A stretch of 64,000 nucleotides of DNA from Brucella tritici (GCF_902825325.1 NZ_CADEAR010000008.1:176033-240032); one strand, 5' to 3'. Counted from the stretch's first letter, positions 48,817-58,607 are shown. Translations and numbers: made by a program. The notes: generated from the sequence alone by a model not told the origin.

Positions 48817-50328
48817 TCAGCCCTGTTCCTGGCCCAATGGCACACTGCGGTCGTGCGAAGCAGACGGGGAGGGCGCATGAAGTGCGCCGCCCGACAACAC
48901 CGCATCGGCAAAGCCTTCAATCGCTTCGGGACGTTTTGTCAGCGTCGCATGGATGGATTCTGCTGCAACCTTGCCGTCTTCCACCGATGCAACGGTCAGA
49001 TCCTGACCACCTGCAACGCAGTCGCCCCCAGCCCATATGCCCTCAACGGATGTACGACGATCTTCATCGACGCTGATGCGTCCTTTGGAAAGCCCGATAC
49101 CTGAACCCGCTAGCGGCTCCGGTTCAAACTTCTGGCCGATTGCCTTGAAAACCTGATCGGCTTCAAGAATGAGATATTCGCCGGTGCCGGAAAGCTTGCC
49201 GCTATCGGTATTGGTGTATTCAAAGACCACGGCATTGACCGTGTCGTCTTCGCTCCGCTCAAGTGCATGCGGCTGCAACCAATGACGGATCACCACACCA
49301 TGAATCTGCGCCAGTTCCTGCTCATAGGCACTGGCGTTCATGTTTTCCTGACCGCGACGATAAACGATGGTCACGTTTTCAGCGCCGAGCTTCTTGGTCT
49401 GGATGGCGACGTCTACAGCGGTCATGCCGCCACCGATAACCACGACATTGCGGCCAACGGGCAGGGACGAGAGGTCTTTTGCCTGTCGCAGATTGGCGAT
49501 GTAATCGACGGCATCGATCACATTGGGCGCATCTTCGCCCGCCAGTCCGAGATCATTCACGCCAGGCATGCCCATGCCGAGGAAAACTGCATCATAGCCA
49601 GATTTCAAGGCTTCAATGGTGATGTCCTGACCAAGCGTCTGGTTATATTCGACGTTGATCGCGCCGATTTTGAGCACGAATTCGAGTTCGCGCTGGGCGA
49701 AATTATTGACCGTCTTATAGGCGGCAATACCATATTCATTGAGCCCGCCGCCCTTGGGCCGCGCTTCAAAAATCGTCACCTGATGACCATGCATGGCAAG
49801 GCGATGAGCCGCAGAGATACCCGCCGGACCGGCACCAACAACAGCGATGTGTTTGCCGGTTTCAGGCGCGCGCTTGAATGGATGATTGCCGGTTTCCATC
49901 AGAACATCGGTGGCATAGCGCTGCAATTCACCAATCTTGACCGGCTTGCCTTCCGAAGTTTCGCGAACGCACACTTCTTCGCAGAGCGTTTCTGTCGGGC
50001 AAACGCGGGCGCACATGCCGCCAAGAATGTTTTCCGAAAGAATGGTCTTTGCGGCGCCTACCGGATTGCCAGCATTGATCTGCCGAATGAACAACGGAAT
50101 GTCGATGCTGGTCGGGCAGGCATTCATGCACGGTGCGTCGTAGCAGAAATAGCAGCGATCCGATTCCACAATGGCTTCATGCTTGGTAAGCGGCGGATGC
50201 AGATCGTCGAAAACATGCGCGTATTCGGCCTTTTCAAGCCGCGCCCCACGGATGTCAGGCCCGTTTGCGTGTCCCGGATTATCGACTGCATCAATAGGCG
50301 AATTCTCTGCTGATCGCATGGATCGCAT
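48817..50328 (-). CDS. preT: NAD-dependent dihydropyrimidine dehydrogenase, subunit PreT
   Basis: The 503-residue protein has an N-terminal Fe-S domain (CYFCYDAPCMNACPTSIDIP and CARVCPTETLCEEVC), an FAD site (VVGAGPAGISAAH at about 162-174) and an NAD(P)H site (VVVIGGGMTAVDVA). It passes electrons from NADH to PreA. The ATG at 50328 is used; an ATG three codons in is also possible. preA follows 11 bases later. A RutR-like site lies upstream at 50457. Confidence 0.92.
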   Translation of the reverse strand: MRSMRSAENSPIDAVDNPGHANGPDIRGARLEKAEYAHVFDDLHPPLTKHEAIVESDRCYFCYDAPCMNACPTSIDIPLFIRQINAGNPVGAAKTILSENILGGMCARVCPTETLCEEVCVRETSEGKPVKIGELQRYATDVLMETGNHPFKRAPETGKHIAVVGAGPAGISAAHRLAMHGHQVTIFEARPKGGGLNEYGIAAYKTVNNFAQRELEFVLKIGAINVEYNQTLGQDITIEALKSGYDAVFLGMGMPGVNDLGLAGEDAPNVIDAVDYIANLRQAKDLSSLPVGRNVVVIGGGMTAVDVAIQTKKLGAENVTIVYRRGQENMNASAYEQELAQIHGVVIRHWLQPHALERSEDDTVNAVVFEYTNTDSGKLSGTGEYLILEADQVFKAIGQKFEPEPLAGSGIGLSKGRISVDEDRRTSVEGIWAGGDCVAGGQDLTVASVEDGKVAAESIHATLTKRPEAIEGFADAVLSGGALHAPSPSASHDRSVPLGQEQG

Positions 50329-50456
50329 CTCCCATTTTTGCTTGCGTTTTGGCGCGGGTTCCCTTTGCGCGCCTCAACTATTCCGGGCTGCGATCTTTGT
50401 CGTCATATGATGCCCGTTAATGACAGGATGACAGATTTTCACGGAAGGTCAAATTT

Positions 50457-50472
50457 TTTATCATATGGTCAA
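50457..50472. promoter_or_regulatory. RutR-like operator upstream of preT
   Basis: TTTATCATATGGTCAA agrees with the RutR consensus TTGACCAnnTGGTCAA at 12 of 14 defined positions, with a perfect right half. It lies about 130 bases upstream of the preT start. With the near-perfect site at 31859 it links the two separated pyrimidine blocks. Confidence 0.65.
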
Positions 50473-50502
50473 TTTATGAGGATTCCGCACTACAAATGCA
50501 GA

Positions 50503-50532
50503 AAAGGCCCGGCTGTAGGAGCGCGGGCCTTT
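50503..50532 (-). terminator. Terminator of the DMT exporter gene
   Basis: On the minus strand AAAGGCCCG ... CGGGCCTTTT forms a 9-bp stem with a 12-base loop and T-run, 23 bases after the exporter stop codon. Confidence 0.75.
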
Positions 50533-50554
50533 GACATTCAACTAAAATGCAAAA

Positions 50555-51487
50555 TCAAAGCGGATCGGATTTGAGACCGTCCGGCGTCGCTTCCGAGACC
50601 GGGAAAGTTTGGGGTTCTTTGGGTAGTGCCGGGCGCGAACTCAGCACCAGAGCGCAACCTGCAATGATGATAGCAGCGCCGACAAACTGAATCACGGAAA
50701 GCTGCTCCTTCAGGAACACCGCACCGACCAGAACTGCGATGACTGTCACCACAAATTCAACGCTGATGGCTTTTGTCGGTCCGACATTTCCGACCAGTTT
50801 GAAATAAAGCACATAGGTGAGCGCGCTCATCACACATGCCGAAATCAGCAGATATACAAAGTCAACCGGCCCCGGCATGGCTGGCACAGGGACGGCAACG
50901 ATCAATGGCAAGCTCAGAATGCCGCCAAAGACGAATGCGCCGATGGTGGTTTCCCATGAGCCGGTGCCGGAAAGACGGCGGCTGGCATAGTTGCTGCCGA
51001 AAGCCGCTGAAAAACAGGAGAAAAGCACAGCAACACAGCCCATGATGAAGGCCGGCGTGACAGCAACGGCAGGGAAGCCAACCAGAAGCACGATGCCGGT
51101 CACGCCAAGCAGCAGGCCGATAAGGCTACGCGAGGTGATGCGTTCAAGACCCCAGAGCTGGCTGATAACCATCGAGAAAAGCGGAATGGATGCAACGCAG
51201 ATAGCGGCCATCGCCGTGCCGATCAGCGGCGTACCATAGGAAAGGCCGATCAGTTGCCCCGCCACCGTGGTTGCGCCGACAACTGCGAAAGGTTTCCATC
51301 CGGCATGAAAATCAAGTTTGCGTCCGGAAAGTTTCGCGATTGCAAAAAGCGTTCCGGCGGCAATGAAGGAGCGGAAAGTGACCGCGCCAACCCAGCCGAA
51401 GGCTTCGACCACGCGCAGCACGACGAGGAACGATAGTCCCCATGCTACGGCAAGAAAAATATAGGTCGCGATATCTCTGGGTTTCAT
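50555..51487 (-). CDS. EamA/DMT-family membrane transporter
   Basis: A 310-residue protein with about ten membrane helices in two EamA repeats (first GWVGAVTFRSFIAAGTLFAI, second including TYVLYFKLVGNVGPTKAISV), and a short polar C-terminal tail. DMT proteins export or exchange metabolites such as amino acids or nucleotides. Its position next to preTA might hint at pyrimidine-related cargo, but it has its own terminator and probably its own promoter. Confidence 0.88.
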   Translation of the reverse strand: MKPRDIATYIFLAVAWGLSFLVVLRVVEAFGWVGAVTFRSFIAAGTLFAIAKLSGRKLDFHAGWKPFAVVGATTVAGQLIGLSYGTPLIGTAMAAICVASIPLFSMVISQLWGLERITSRSLIGLLLGVTGIVLLVGFPAVAVTPAFIMGCVAVLFSCFSAAFGSNYASRRLSGTGSWETTIGAFVFGGILSLPLIVAVPVPAMPGPVDFVYLLISACVMSALTYVLYFKLVGNVGPTKAISVEFVVTVIAVLVGAVFLKEQLSVIQFVGAAIIIAGCALVLSSRPALPKEPQTFPVSEATPDGLKSDPL

Positions 51488-51574
51488 GCCAGCAGGCTTT
51501 CAAGACGTATTGCGAATTATCGCATACCGGATTGTTAGGGAACGCCGTTGCAGCTTTATAAGAGTGAAGCCGGA

Positions 51575-52033
51575 TCAGGTCGTTTTTGCGGCGGCGTTCG
51601 ATGCCGCTTCTGCGATATTGGCAAAGAAGCGGTCCGCGATCTTTCGCGCGACCGAACCGAGCAATTTCGTGCCGATCTGTGCCACCTTGCCACCGGCATC
51701 GCCACGTATGGCGTAGGATAAAATCGTGCCGTCACCATCTTCGTCCAGGCGCACATCCGTCGCACCGTGCGCGAAGCCGGCTATGGAGCCTTCACCATGG
51801 CCGGAGATCGTATAGGAGACCGGCGGTTTCATATTCGACAATTCCAGAATGCCGTGAAAGCGAACCTTCAGAATCCCGAAGCTCACTTTGAGGGCGGCGC
51901 GTATCTCTGTTTCCGAAATACGCTCGATATCTTCGCAACCGGGAATGCAGGATTTCAGCGTTTCGATGTCGTTCAACGCATCCCAAACTGCTTGTCGTGG
52001 CGCCGCAATCCGCTCTTCTCCGGTCAGGTCCAT
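51575..52033 (-). CDS. CoxG-type SRPBCC-domain protein
   Basis: The 152-residue protein is a complete CoxG (CO dehydrogenase subunit G) domain: VWDALNDIETLKSCIPGCED at about 16-35, then GSIAGFAHGATDVRL. It ends with a hydrophobic/Ala-rich helix that can peripherally anchor to membrane. In CO-oxidisers CoxG attaches the dehydrogenase to the membrane; here no cox or molybdenum-enzyme genes are adjacent, so its partner is elsewhere or its role is different. GGAGTGAAGC precedes the start. Confidence 0.85.
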   Translation of the reverse strand: MDLTGEERIAAPRQAVWDALNDIETLKSCIPGCEDIERISETEIRAALKVSFGILKVRFHGILELSNMKPPVSYTISGHGEGSIAGFAHGATDVRLDEDGDGTILSYAIRGDAGGKVAQIGTKLLGSVARKIADRFFANIAEAASNAAAKTT

Positions 52034-52183
52034 GCTTCACTCCGAGGTGGATCACCCTAAATTGATCAATATGGTGTATATGACACTCTGTCCAAATTGG
52101 AAGTTCGGTAATTTATTTGCCGCAAATCTTCTCTAAAGCGCTTAATGTCCGCAATTAAATCGATTTGATTCGGGAGTAGCATC

Positions 52184-53833
52184 ATGGCAAGAGACGCGAC
52201 GAAGCTTGAAGCAACGGTCGCAAAGCTTAAAAAGCACTGGGCAGATTCGGCCCCGCACGATATGCGCGCGGCGTTCAAATCAGACCCGGGCCGGTTCGAG
52301 CGGTATTCGCTATCCCTGGATGACCTTCTGTTCGATTGGTCAAAATGCCGGGTCAACGACGAAACGATTAGTCTCCTCAAGGAACTGGCTGTTGCTGCCG
52401 ATGTTGAAGGCCGTCGTGCGGCGATGTTTGCGGGTAAGCACATCAACAACACGGAGGACCGTGCCGTTCTCCATGTCGCGCTGCGCGATACTTCCTCGAA
52501 GGAAGTGCTCGTTGACGGGCACAATGTTCTGCCTGACGTGAAGGAAGTGCTCGACCGTATGGCTGCATTTGCGGACGGTATTCGGTCGGGTGCCATCAAG
52601 GGAGCGACCGGAAAGAAGATCACCGATATAGTCAATATTGGCATTGGCGGGTCCGACCTCGGACCTGTCATGGCAACTCTGGCTCTTTCACCATATCATG
52701 ATGGCCCTCGTGCGCATTTTGTCTCCAATATCGACGGCGCGCACATTGCAGATACGCTTGGCATCCTCGATCCAGCAACAACGCTTGTCATCATTGCTTC
52801 CAAGACGTTCACGACCATCGAAACAATGACCAACGCGCAGACTGCGCGCAAATGGGTGGCGGAAGCGCTTGGAGAAGCGGCTGTGGGCGCCCATTTCGCC
52901 GCTGTCTCAACCGCACTGGACAAGGTCGCTGCCTTCGGCATTGCTGAAGACCGGGTCTTCGGTTTCTGGGACTGGGTTGGCGGACGTTATTCCGTATGGT
53001 CGGCTATCGGCCTGCCCGTGATGATTGCGATTGGGCCGGAGGATTTCCGCAAGTTTCTGGCAGGTGCGCATTCGATGGATGTGCATTTCCGAGATGCTCC
53101 GCTGGAAAAGAACTTAGCCGTCTGGCTGGGCCTTATCGGGTACTGGCATCGTGCGATCTGTGGCTATGGCAGCCGGGCGATCATACCCTACGACCAGCGT
53201 CTTGCCCGTCTCCCTGCCTATCTGCAGCAGCTGGATATGGAATCGAATGGCAAGAGCGTCACGGTCGATGGCAAGCCGGTTTCCGGTCCCACCGGCCCGG
53301 TTGTATGGGGTGAGCCTGGTACGAACGGCCAGCACGCTTTCTTCCAGCTTCTGCATCAGGGCACCGACACCATTCCGCTCGAATTCATCGTTGCGGCAAA
53401 GGGCCATGAAAAGCACCTCGACCATCAGCATGAAATGCTGCTGGCGAATTGCCTTGCACAGTCCGAGGCCTTGATGAAGGGGCGTACCCTTGATGAAGCG
53501 CGGGCGCAGTTGAAAGCGAAGAACCTTCCGGAAAGCGAAGTCGAACGCATTGCGCCGCATCGCGTTTTCTCGGGCAATCGCCCTTCGTTGACGCTGGTTC
53601 ATGACAAGCTCGATCCGTTCGCTCTCGGACGTCTGGTAGCGCTGTATGAACACCGCGTGTTCGTCGAAGCACAGATTTTCGGCATCAATGCTTTCGATCA
53701 ATGGGGCGTCGAACTTGGTAAGGAACTTGCCACCGAACTTCTGCCGGTGGTTTCGGGCGAGGAAGCGAGCGACGGTCGCGACGCATCCACACAAGGGCTT
53801 GTCGCGCATCTGCACGCGCGAAGGAAAGCTTGA
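52184..53833 (+). CDS. pgi: Glucose-6-phosphate isomerase
   Basis: The 549-residue enzyme carries the PGI signatures: [11 protein letters not shown] at about 149-159, [36 protein letters not shown] with the catalytic Glu, and the C-terminal GALYEH-type motif ([20 protein letters not shown]). It interconverts glucose 6-phosphate and fructose 6-phosphate. Full length, own terminator downstream, GGGAG ribosome site. Confidence 0.97.
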   Translation: MARDATKLEATVAKLKKHWADSAPHDMRAAFKSDPGRFERYSLSLDDLLFDWSKCRVNDETISLLKELAVAADVEGRRAAMFAGKHINNTEDRAVLHVALRDTSSKEVLVDGHNVLPDVKEVLDRMAAFADGIRSGAIKGATGKKITDIVNIGIGGSDLGPVMATLALSPYHDGPRAHFVSNIDGAHIADTLGILDPATTLVIIASKTFTTIETMTNAQTARKWVAEALGEAAVGAHFAAVSTALDKVAAFGIAEDRVFGFWDWVGGRYSVWSAIGLPVMIAIGPEDFRKFLAGAHSMDVHFRDAPLEKNLAVWLGLIGYWHRAICGYGSRAIIPYDQRLARLPAYLQQLDMESNGKSVTVDGKPVSGPTGPVVWGEPGTNGQHAFFQLLHQGTDTIPLEFIVAAKGHEKHLDHQHEMLLANCLAQSEALMKGRTLDEARAQLKAKNLPESEVERIAPHRVFSGNRPSLTLVHDKLDPFALGRLVALYEHRVFVEAQIFGINAFDQWGVELGKELATELLPVVSGEEASDGRDASTQGLVAHLHARRKA

Positions 53834-53862
53834 CGGCATTCTCTGCACAGCTAGAAATAAAG

Positions 53863-53891
53863 GAGAGCCGGGTTCGTAACCCGGCTCTCTT
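53863..53891 (+). terminator. Terminator downstream of pgi
   Basis: GAGAGCCGGGTT / AACCCGGCTCTC is a perfect 12-bp stem with a CGT loop, followed by a short TTC. It lies 29 bases after the pgi stop and ends just before the next gene's possible starts. Confidence 0.75.
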
Positions 53892-53916
53892 CATGAGAAA
53901 TAAAATGGGAAATGAA

Positions 53917-54978
53917 ATGAAAACCGAGATCGTAAAATTTGCCGGCGATGTACCGGGAAATGCCATCGAGTTGCGCGTGCTGCGCTTTGCAGGCAAGGAC
54001 AGCGATGCGCCTTCCGCCTATTTGCAATCTTCGCTTCACGGTGCAGAACTTCCGGGGCAGGCGGCTCTTCATTTCCTGGTTCCGATGTTGAAGAAGGCCG
54101 CCGATGAAGGGCGCATTCTTGGCAATATCACCGTTGTTCCGCAAGCCAACCCGATCGGCTCCAATCAGTGGCAGGCACATCAGCATTTCGGTCGTTTCGA
54201 GACGTTTTCGCTGACCAATTTCAATCGCTCTTTCCCGCTGCTGCCGGATTTTGACACCTCTGAACTGCCTGAGCCGGATGCGCCGATTTCGCTGGCACAG
54301 CGCTTGAAGGCGACGCTTTTGAAGCTGGCTCTGCCAAATGACATCGTGCTCGACCTGCATTGCGACGACGAGAGCGAAAATTACGTTTATATCGCGGAAG
54401 AGTTTGCCGAGGATATGAAGGATCTGGCTATCGCGTTGAACTCGACAGCAATCCTCGCATGGGACACGACTGCTGATGCAGCTTTTGAAGAAGCTTGTGC
54501 CCATCCTGTCCTGAAGTTGCCGGCGGACAAGCGCAACATGAAGCGCCGGGCTGTTACGACCGTTGAATTCCGCGGTTTGAGTGATGTTTATGCCGATATG
54601 GGCAAAGGCGACGCCGAAGGCCTGTACAAATTCCTCGTGCATCGGGGTGTTGTCCGCGACGACAATGTGAAGCTTGAGACGGAATATAAGGGTCTTGTTA
54701 CACCGCTTTCGCATGTCGAGATGCTGCGCGCACCGGAAGGCGGCATGGTGTTGTTCCATGTAGCGCCGGGCGATGAAGTAAAGGCGGGCATGAAGCTGGT
54801 TACAGTGGTTACGAAGCCGGGTGAACCAGAGGGCGACATCACGCTGACTGCCCCGCAGGACGGGCGCATCCTGACCCGTCGCTCGCTGCGCTATGTTCGT
54901 CGTGGGGATGATCTTCTCAAACTGCTTGGCGCGAAGCCTTCTGTTGTCAAGAAACGTGCCGGTGCGTTGGAAGCATGA
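53917..54978 (+). CDS. Succinylglutamate desuccinylase/aspartoacylase-family hydrolase
   Basis: I use the ATG at 53917; ATGs at 53893 and 53905 are in frame but closer to the pgi terminator. The 353-residue protein has the M14-like zinc motif SSLHGAELPGQ (His41, Glu44) and DLHCD with His148. A C-terminal hammerhead-like domain (LRAPEGGMVLFHVAPGDEV, then VTKPGEPEGD) follows. The family removes acyl groups from N-acyl amino acids. Its stop overlaps the HAD gene start, so the two are co-translated. Confidence 0.87.
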   Translation: MKTEIVKFAGDVPGNAIELRVLRFAGKDSDAPSAYLQSSLHGAELPGQAALHFLVPMLKKAADEGRILGNITVVPQANPIGSNQWQAHQHFGRFETFSLTNFNRSFPLLPDFDTSELPEPDAPISLAQRLKATLLKLALPNDIVLDLHCDDESENYVYIAEEFAEDMKDLAIALNSTAILAWDTTADAAFEEACAHPVLKLPADKRNMKRRAVTTVEFRGLSDVYADMGKGDAEGLYKFLVHRGVVRDDNVKLETEYKGLVTPLSHVEMLRAPEGGMVLFHVAPGDEVKAGMKLVTVVTKPGEPEGDITLTAPQDGRILTRRSLRYVRRGDDLLKLLGAKPSVVKKRAGALEA

Positions 54979-55706
54979 GCGACAAGCCTTCCGCCGAGCG
55001 TATAAAGTCGATCCGTGCCGTCCTGTTCGACAAGGACGGCACATTGATCGATTTCGACCGTACCTGGTTTTCAATCTCGTGGCAGCTTGCGCAGCGCGCT
55101 GCAAAAGGTGACGAGATAAGGGCTCGCGCATTGCTCGACGCGGGGGGGTATGACTGGCTGACCGAGCGTTTCCGGGCCAATTCGGTTATCGCCGCCGGTA
55201 CAGTCGAAGATATCGTTTCGCTCTGGCATCCAGATATTGCGTCGGAGCAGTTGCGCAAGCTTGTCGAAGAATATGATGCTTATTGCGTCACCGAAGGTGC
55301 GCGCTCAGCGGTTGCTATTGAAGCTGTTCGCGAAACGTTGGAAGTGCTTCGCACAATGGGCTTCCGGCTAGGCATTGCTACCAATGATTCCGAAGCTGGT
55401 GCGCATGCCACCGCCAAAGCTCTGGGTATCCATGGGCTCTTCGATGTCGTGATCGGCTACAACACGGCGGCGCGCCCAAAACCGTATCCCGATCCGCTGC
55501 TCTATTTTGCAGAAAAGCTGGGATTGGCACCGGACGAGATCGCCATGGTCGGGGACAATCTGCATGATCTGGAAACAGCCCATGCTGCCGGGGCAGGGCT
55601 TGCAGTCGGTGTTCTATCGGGCAATTCTCCTCGTGAGGCGCTGGAGCCTCATGCGGATGTGGTGTTGGACAGCGTGGCTGGACTGCCTGAACTGCTGAAG
55701 AGATGA
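54975..55706 (+). CDS. HAD-family phosphatase, phosphoglycolate phosphatase-like
   Basis: The 243-residue protein has HAD motif I LFDKDGTLIDFDRTW (about 16-30) with two catalytic Asp, motif II IATNDS, the motif III Lys region and motif IV MVGDNLHDLETAHAAG. A helical cap lies between motifs I and II. It should dephosphorylate a small phosphometabolite such as 2-phosphoglycolate; the exact substrate is not fixed by sequence. Coupled to the upstream deacylase by a 4-base overlap. Confidence 0.88.
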   Translation: MSDKPSAERIKSIRAVLFDKDGTLIDFDRTWFSISWQLAQRAAKGDEIRARALLDAGGYDWLTERFRANSVIAAGTVEDIVSLWHPDIASEQLRKLVEEYDAYCVTEGARSAVAIEAVRETLEVLRTMGFRLGIATNDSEAGAHATAKALGIHGLFDVVIGYNTAARPKPYPDPLLYFAEKLGLAPDEIAMVGDNLHDLETAHAAGAGLAVGVLSGNSPREALEPHADVVLDSVAGLPELLKR

Positions 55707-55820
55707 GTGCGGGCTTCCATTCAGAGAATTGAATGGAAGCATCAGGACAATTCATCTTCGATGCTCTTGCGGTGTGATTGGGGTGGAGTAGCATGGCGGG
55801 ACGTTTAACGTTCCCGAGCT

Positions 55821-56456
55821 ATGTCCATGATCCTGATCGGCCAGTATGATTCCCCTTTTGTGCGGCGTGTCGCTATCGCCATGCGGCTCTACGGCCTGCC
55901 ATTCGAACATAAACCATGGTCGACATTTGGTGACCGTGACAGGCTTGCGGAGTTTAATCCGCTGAGCCGTGTGCCGACGCTTGTGCTGGATGATGGCGAC
56001 GTCGTGATCGAAAGCGCGGCGATACTCGACTATCTCGATGAGATCGCAGTCGGCAAGCCTCCGTTGATCGCGCCAAAAGGTGCCGAACGCCGTCAGACAT
56101 TGAAGATATGCGCGCTTTCGACCGGTCTTGCCGATAAGGCCGTAAGCCTCCTCTATGAAGGTTTGCTGCGAAGCGAAAAATCAAACGTTTGGGTTGAGCG
56201 GTGCGAGACGCAGATCGCGCGGGTGCTGGATGTTCTGGAAAGTGATCTTGCAGAACGGAAATCATCGTACTGGTTTGGAGACGATATTGGGCATGCCGAT
56301 ATCGCGGCGGCTTGCGCGCTTCGCTTTCTGCGCGAGGCCCATCCCAATCTCTTTAATGAACAGAAATATCCGGCATTGGCTGGTCTGGCGGCTCGATGCG
56401 AAGCGCTAGCACCTTTTCAGGAAATCGTTCAGCCTCTGGCACCGCCCTCTGCATGA
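55821..56456 (+). CDS. Glutathione S-transferase-family protein
   Basis: The 211-residue protein has a thioredoxin-like N-domain (YDSPFVRRVAIAMRLYGLPF, cis-Pro motif RVPTLVLDD and the ESAAIL glutathione-contact motif at about 64-69) and an all-helical C-domain. Ser12 in the SPF turn is the likely thiol-activating residue. Detoxification or a glutathione-linked role is expected. Convergent with fadD across a strong shared terminator. Confidence 0.88.
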   Translation: MSMILIGQYDSPFVRRVAIAMRLYGLPFEHKPWSTFGDRDRLAEFNPLSRVPTLVLDDGDVVIESAAILDYLDEIAVGKPPLIAPKGAERRQTLKICALSTGLADKAVSLLYEGLLRSEKSNVWVERCETQIARVLDVLESDLAERKSSYWFGDDIGHADIAAACALRFLREAHPNLFNEQKYPALAGLAARCEALAPFQEIVQPLAPPSA

Positions 56457-56467
56457 TTCACTCTGAA

Positions 56468-56506
56468 ACAAATGCGGCCGGATGAAATGTCCGGCCGCAT
56501 TTGTTT
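56468..56506. terminator. Bidirectional terminator between GST and fadD
   Basis: ACAAATGCGGCCGGA pairs perfectly (15 bp) with TCCGGCCGCATTTGT around a 7-base loop. It lies between convergent stops and works from either strand. Confidence 0.88.
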
Positions 56507-56522
56507 CTGAATTTCAACGTTC

Positions 56523-58268
56523 TCAGTCGCGAAGTTCGCGGCGCAAAATCTTGCCAACATTGCTCTTTGGCAGGCTTTCGCGGAATTCCACTTCGCGCGG
56601 GCGTTTGTAGTTGGTGAGACGTTCGGCACAATAGGCTTTAACCTCGTTTTCGGTCAGGTTGAGGTCACTGCGGACAACGAACAACTTCACGACTTCGCCC
56701 GAATGCTCGTTCGGTATGCCGACAGCCGCGGTCTCCACAATGCCTGGATGACCGGCGGCAACTTCTTCGATTTCGTTTGGATAGACATTGAAGCCGGAAA
56801 CCAGGATCATGTCCTTCTTGCGGTCAACGATCTTGGTGTAGCCGCGTTCGTCCATGAAGCCCATGTCGCCCGTGCGGAAGAAACCATCGGGCATGATCGC
56901 GCGCTTGGTTTCATCAGGGCGTTCCCAATATCCCTTCATCACCTGCGGACCGCGCACGCAGATTTCCCCGACCTCACCGAGTGCCAGGTCATTTCCGTCA
57001 TCGTCACGGATTGCCACATCGGTCGATGGCATGGGCAGGCCGATGGTTCCGGAGAACTCGGTTGCATCGAGCGCGTTGGCGCAGGCGACGGGCGAGGTTT
57101 CCGAAAGGCCATATCCTTCCGTGATGTGACAACCGGTCATTTTCTGCCAGCGTTCGGCAACAGGACGTTGCACAGCCATTCCGCCGCCGAGAGTGAGAAT
57201 AAGAGGTTTGAAATCCAGGGGCTGGAAATCTGGATTATTCATGAGGCCATTGAACAGGGTGTTGAGGCCCGGAAAGATATGGAACGGGTATTTCTTCAGC
57301 TCCTTGACGAAGCCAGCAATATCGCGCGGATTGGGAATGAGGATATTTCGCGCGCCGAGCTTGATGCCGATCATCGCATTCACTGTAAGCGCGAAAATAT
57401 GATAAAGCGGTAGGGCGCACACGAAATTCAGCGCCTTGGGCTTGCCCTTGTTCCGGAATGCAACCTCCATCCAGACATGCATCTGCTCCACATTCGCAAG
57501 AATATTGCTATGGGTCAGCATGGCGCCTTTCGAGATGCCTGTCGTGCCGCCTGTATATTGCAGGAAGGCAAGGTCAGAACCTTGAACCGGAATGGGGTTG
57601 AAGGACTGGGCACGGCCTTGAGCCAATGCATCCTTGAAACGGATATGTCCCGGAATGTTCCACACCGGCACCATTTTCTTTACGCGGCGCACGACCAGAT
57701 TGATGATGTGGCCCTTCAAGCCATGCATGTCGCCCATCGACGCGACAATAATATTGGGAACATTGACGGAGTTGAGGGTCTTTTCCACCGTCGACGCGAA
57801 GTTTTCCAGAACAATCAATGCCTTGGCACCTGAATCGTTCAACTGGTGTTCCAGTTCGCGTGGCGTATAAAGCGGATTGACGTTCACCACCACGAAACCG
57901 GCGCGGAGAATAGCCGTAAACGCAATTGGATAATGCAGGATGTTTGGCATCATCACTGCGACGCGATCACCTTTGACGAGACCACGCGATTGGAGAAACG
58001 CTGCGAGTGCGCGTGAGTGCTCGTCCAACTCCTTGAAAGAGAGGTCCTTCCCCATGCAGGTGAAGGCGGGGTTACCGGGGAACTGTCGGCAGGAAGCCAG
58101 AATCATATCGCTAATGGAGGACGTCTTGCTGAGATCAATCTCATGCGGAACGCCCGCCGGGTATGACTTCAACCAGATCTTTTCCCGCAGAGACGCACTT
58201 TTATCGGCTGTATCTGCCGCGACGGGTTCAACTACGGATGCACTTTGCCCAGTCGTTTTTTTTGCCAT
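56523..58268 (-). CDS. fadD: Long-chain fatty-acid--CoA ligase
   Basis: The 581-residue ANL-superfamily enzyme carries the AMP-binding P-loop YTGGTTGISKGAMLTH (about 219-234), GYGLSETSPVA, the FRTGDMGFMDERGY motif with the hinge Asp, and a C-terminal Lys motif (SLPKSNVGKILRREL). It activates fatty acids to acyl-CoA. The start is preceded by GGGGAGAAGAA. Length and motifs match FadD; the exact chain-length preference is not readable. Confidence 0.93.
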   Translation of the reverse strand: MAKKTTGQSASVVEPVAADTADKSASLREKIWLKSYPAGVPHEIDLSKTSSISDMILASCRQFPGNPAFTCMGKDLSFKELDEHSRALAAFLQSRGLVKGDRVAVMMPNILHYPIAFTAILRAGFVVVNVNPLYTPRELEHQLNDSGAKALIVLENFASTVEKTLNSVNVPNIIVASMGDMHGLKGHIINLVVRRVKKMVPVWNIPGHIRFKDALAQGRAQSFNPIPVQGSDLAFLQYTGGTTGISKGAMLTHSNILANVEQMHVWMEVAFRNKGKPKALNFVCALPLYHIFALTVNAMIGIKLGARNILIPNPRDIAGFVKELKKYPFHIFPGLNTLFNGLMNNPDFQPLDFKPLILTLGGGMAVQRPVAERWQKMTGCHITEGYGLSETSPVACANALDATEFSGTIGLPMPSTDVAIRDDDGNDLALGEVGEICVRGPQVMKGYWERPDETKRAIMPDGFFRTGDMGFMDERGYTKIVDRKKDMILVSGFNVYPNEIEEVAAGHPGIVETAAVGIPNEHSGEVVKLFVVRSDLNLTENEVKAYCAERLTNYKRPREVEFRESLPKSNVGKILRRELRD

Positions 58269-58607
58269 TTCTTCTCCCCGGATTGCTCCGTCCTAAGTAG
58301 GGTCGCCTGCGCGCCCGCCGTCTCCCAAGCCGCCCGCCCGCGGACAGCCTCCTCAATCATAAATGTGGTCGAGTTTTACTCTCTTCGCAAGAGTTACATT
58401 GACGTAAGCGTAAATTAAAAAAGAGTCGAGCGTCTTCCCCAATTTTTAAGTTTAACAATCACAATAGGTTGAAACTTAGCATCGGGGAAAAATAGCAGCT
58501 TCGCTAGTGTGGCGAATCCGAAATTCGTCTCACGCGGGAGTGAGGTTGTGTACGAATTTCGGATTCAAAGCCACCACACTAGCCGAGCCATATCACAATT
58601 GTGTCGG
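58269..58607. other. Intergenic region with large palindrome
   Basis: The 339 bases upstream of fadD contain its promoter and, at 58504-58582, a long palindromic repeat. No gene is visible. The part 58269-58380 is GC rich and the rest AT rich. Confidence 0.6.
58504..58582. repeat. 79-bp palindromic intergenic element (Bru-RS-like)
   Basis: CTAGTGTGGCGAATCCGAAA plus TTCGT pairs with ACGAATTTCGGATTC and then GCCACCACACTAG, with a few bulged bases. The centre holds a second inverted repeat, CTCAC / GTGAG. Brucellaceae genomes carry many copies of similar palindromes (Bru-RS). It lies downstream of bepR and could also act as a terminator. Confidence 0.78.

Noticed and set aside
53851..55131. 426-codon minus frame opposite the deacylase gene
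   Set aside because: Antisense shadow with no family resemblance; the plus-strand gene has intact zinc motifs and coupling to the HAD gene.
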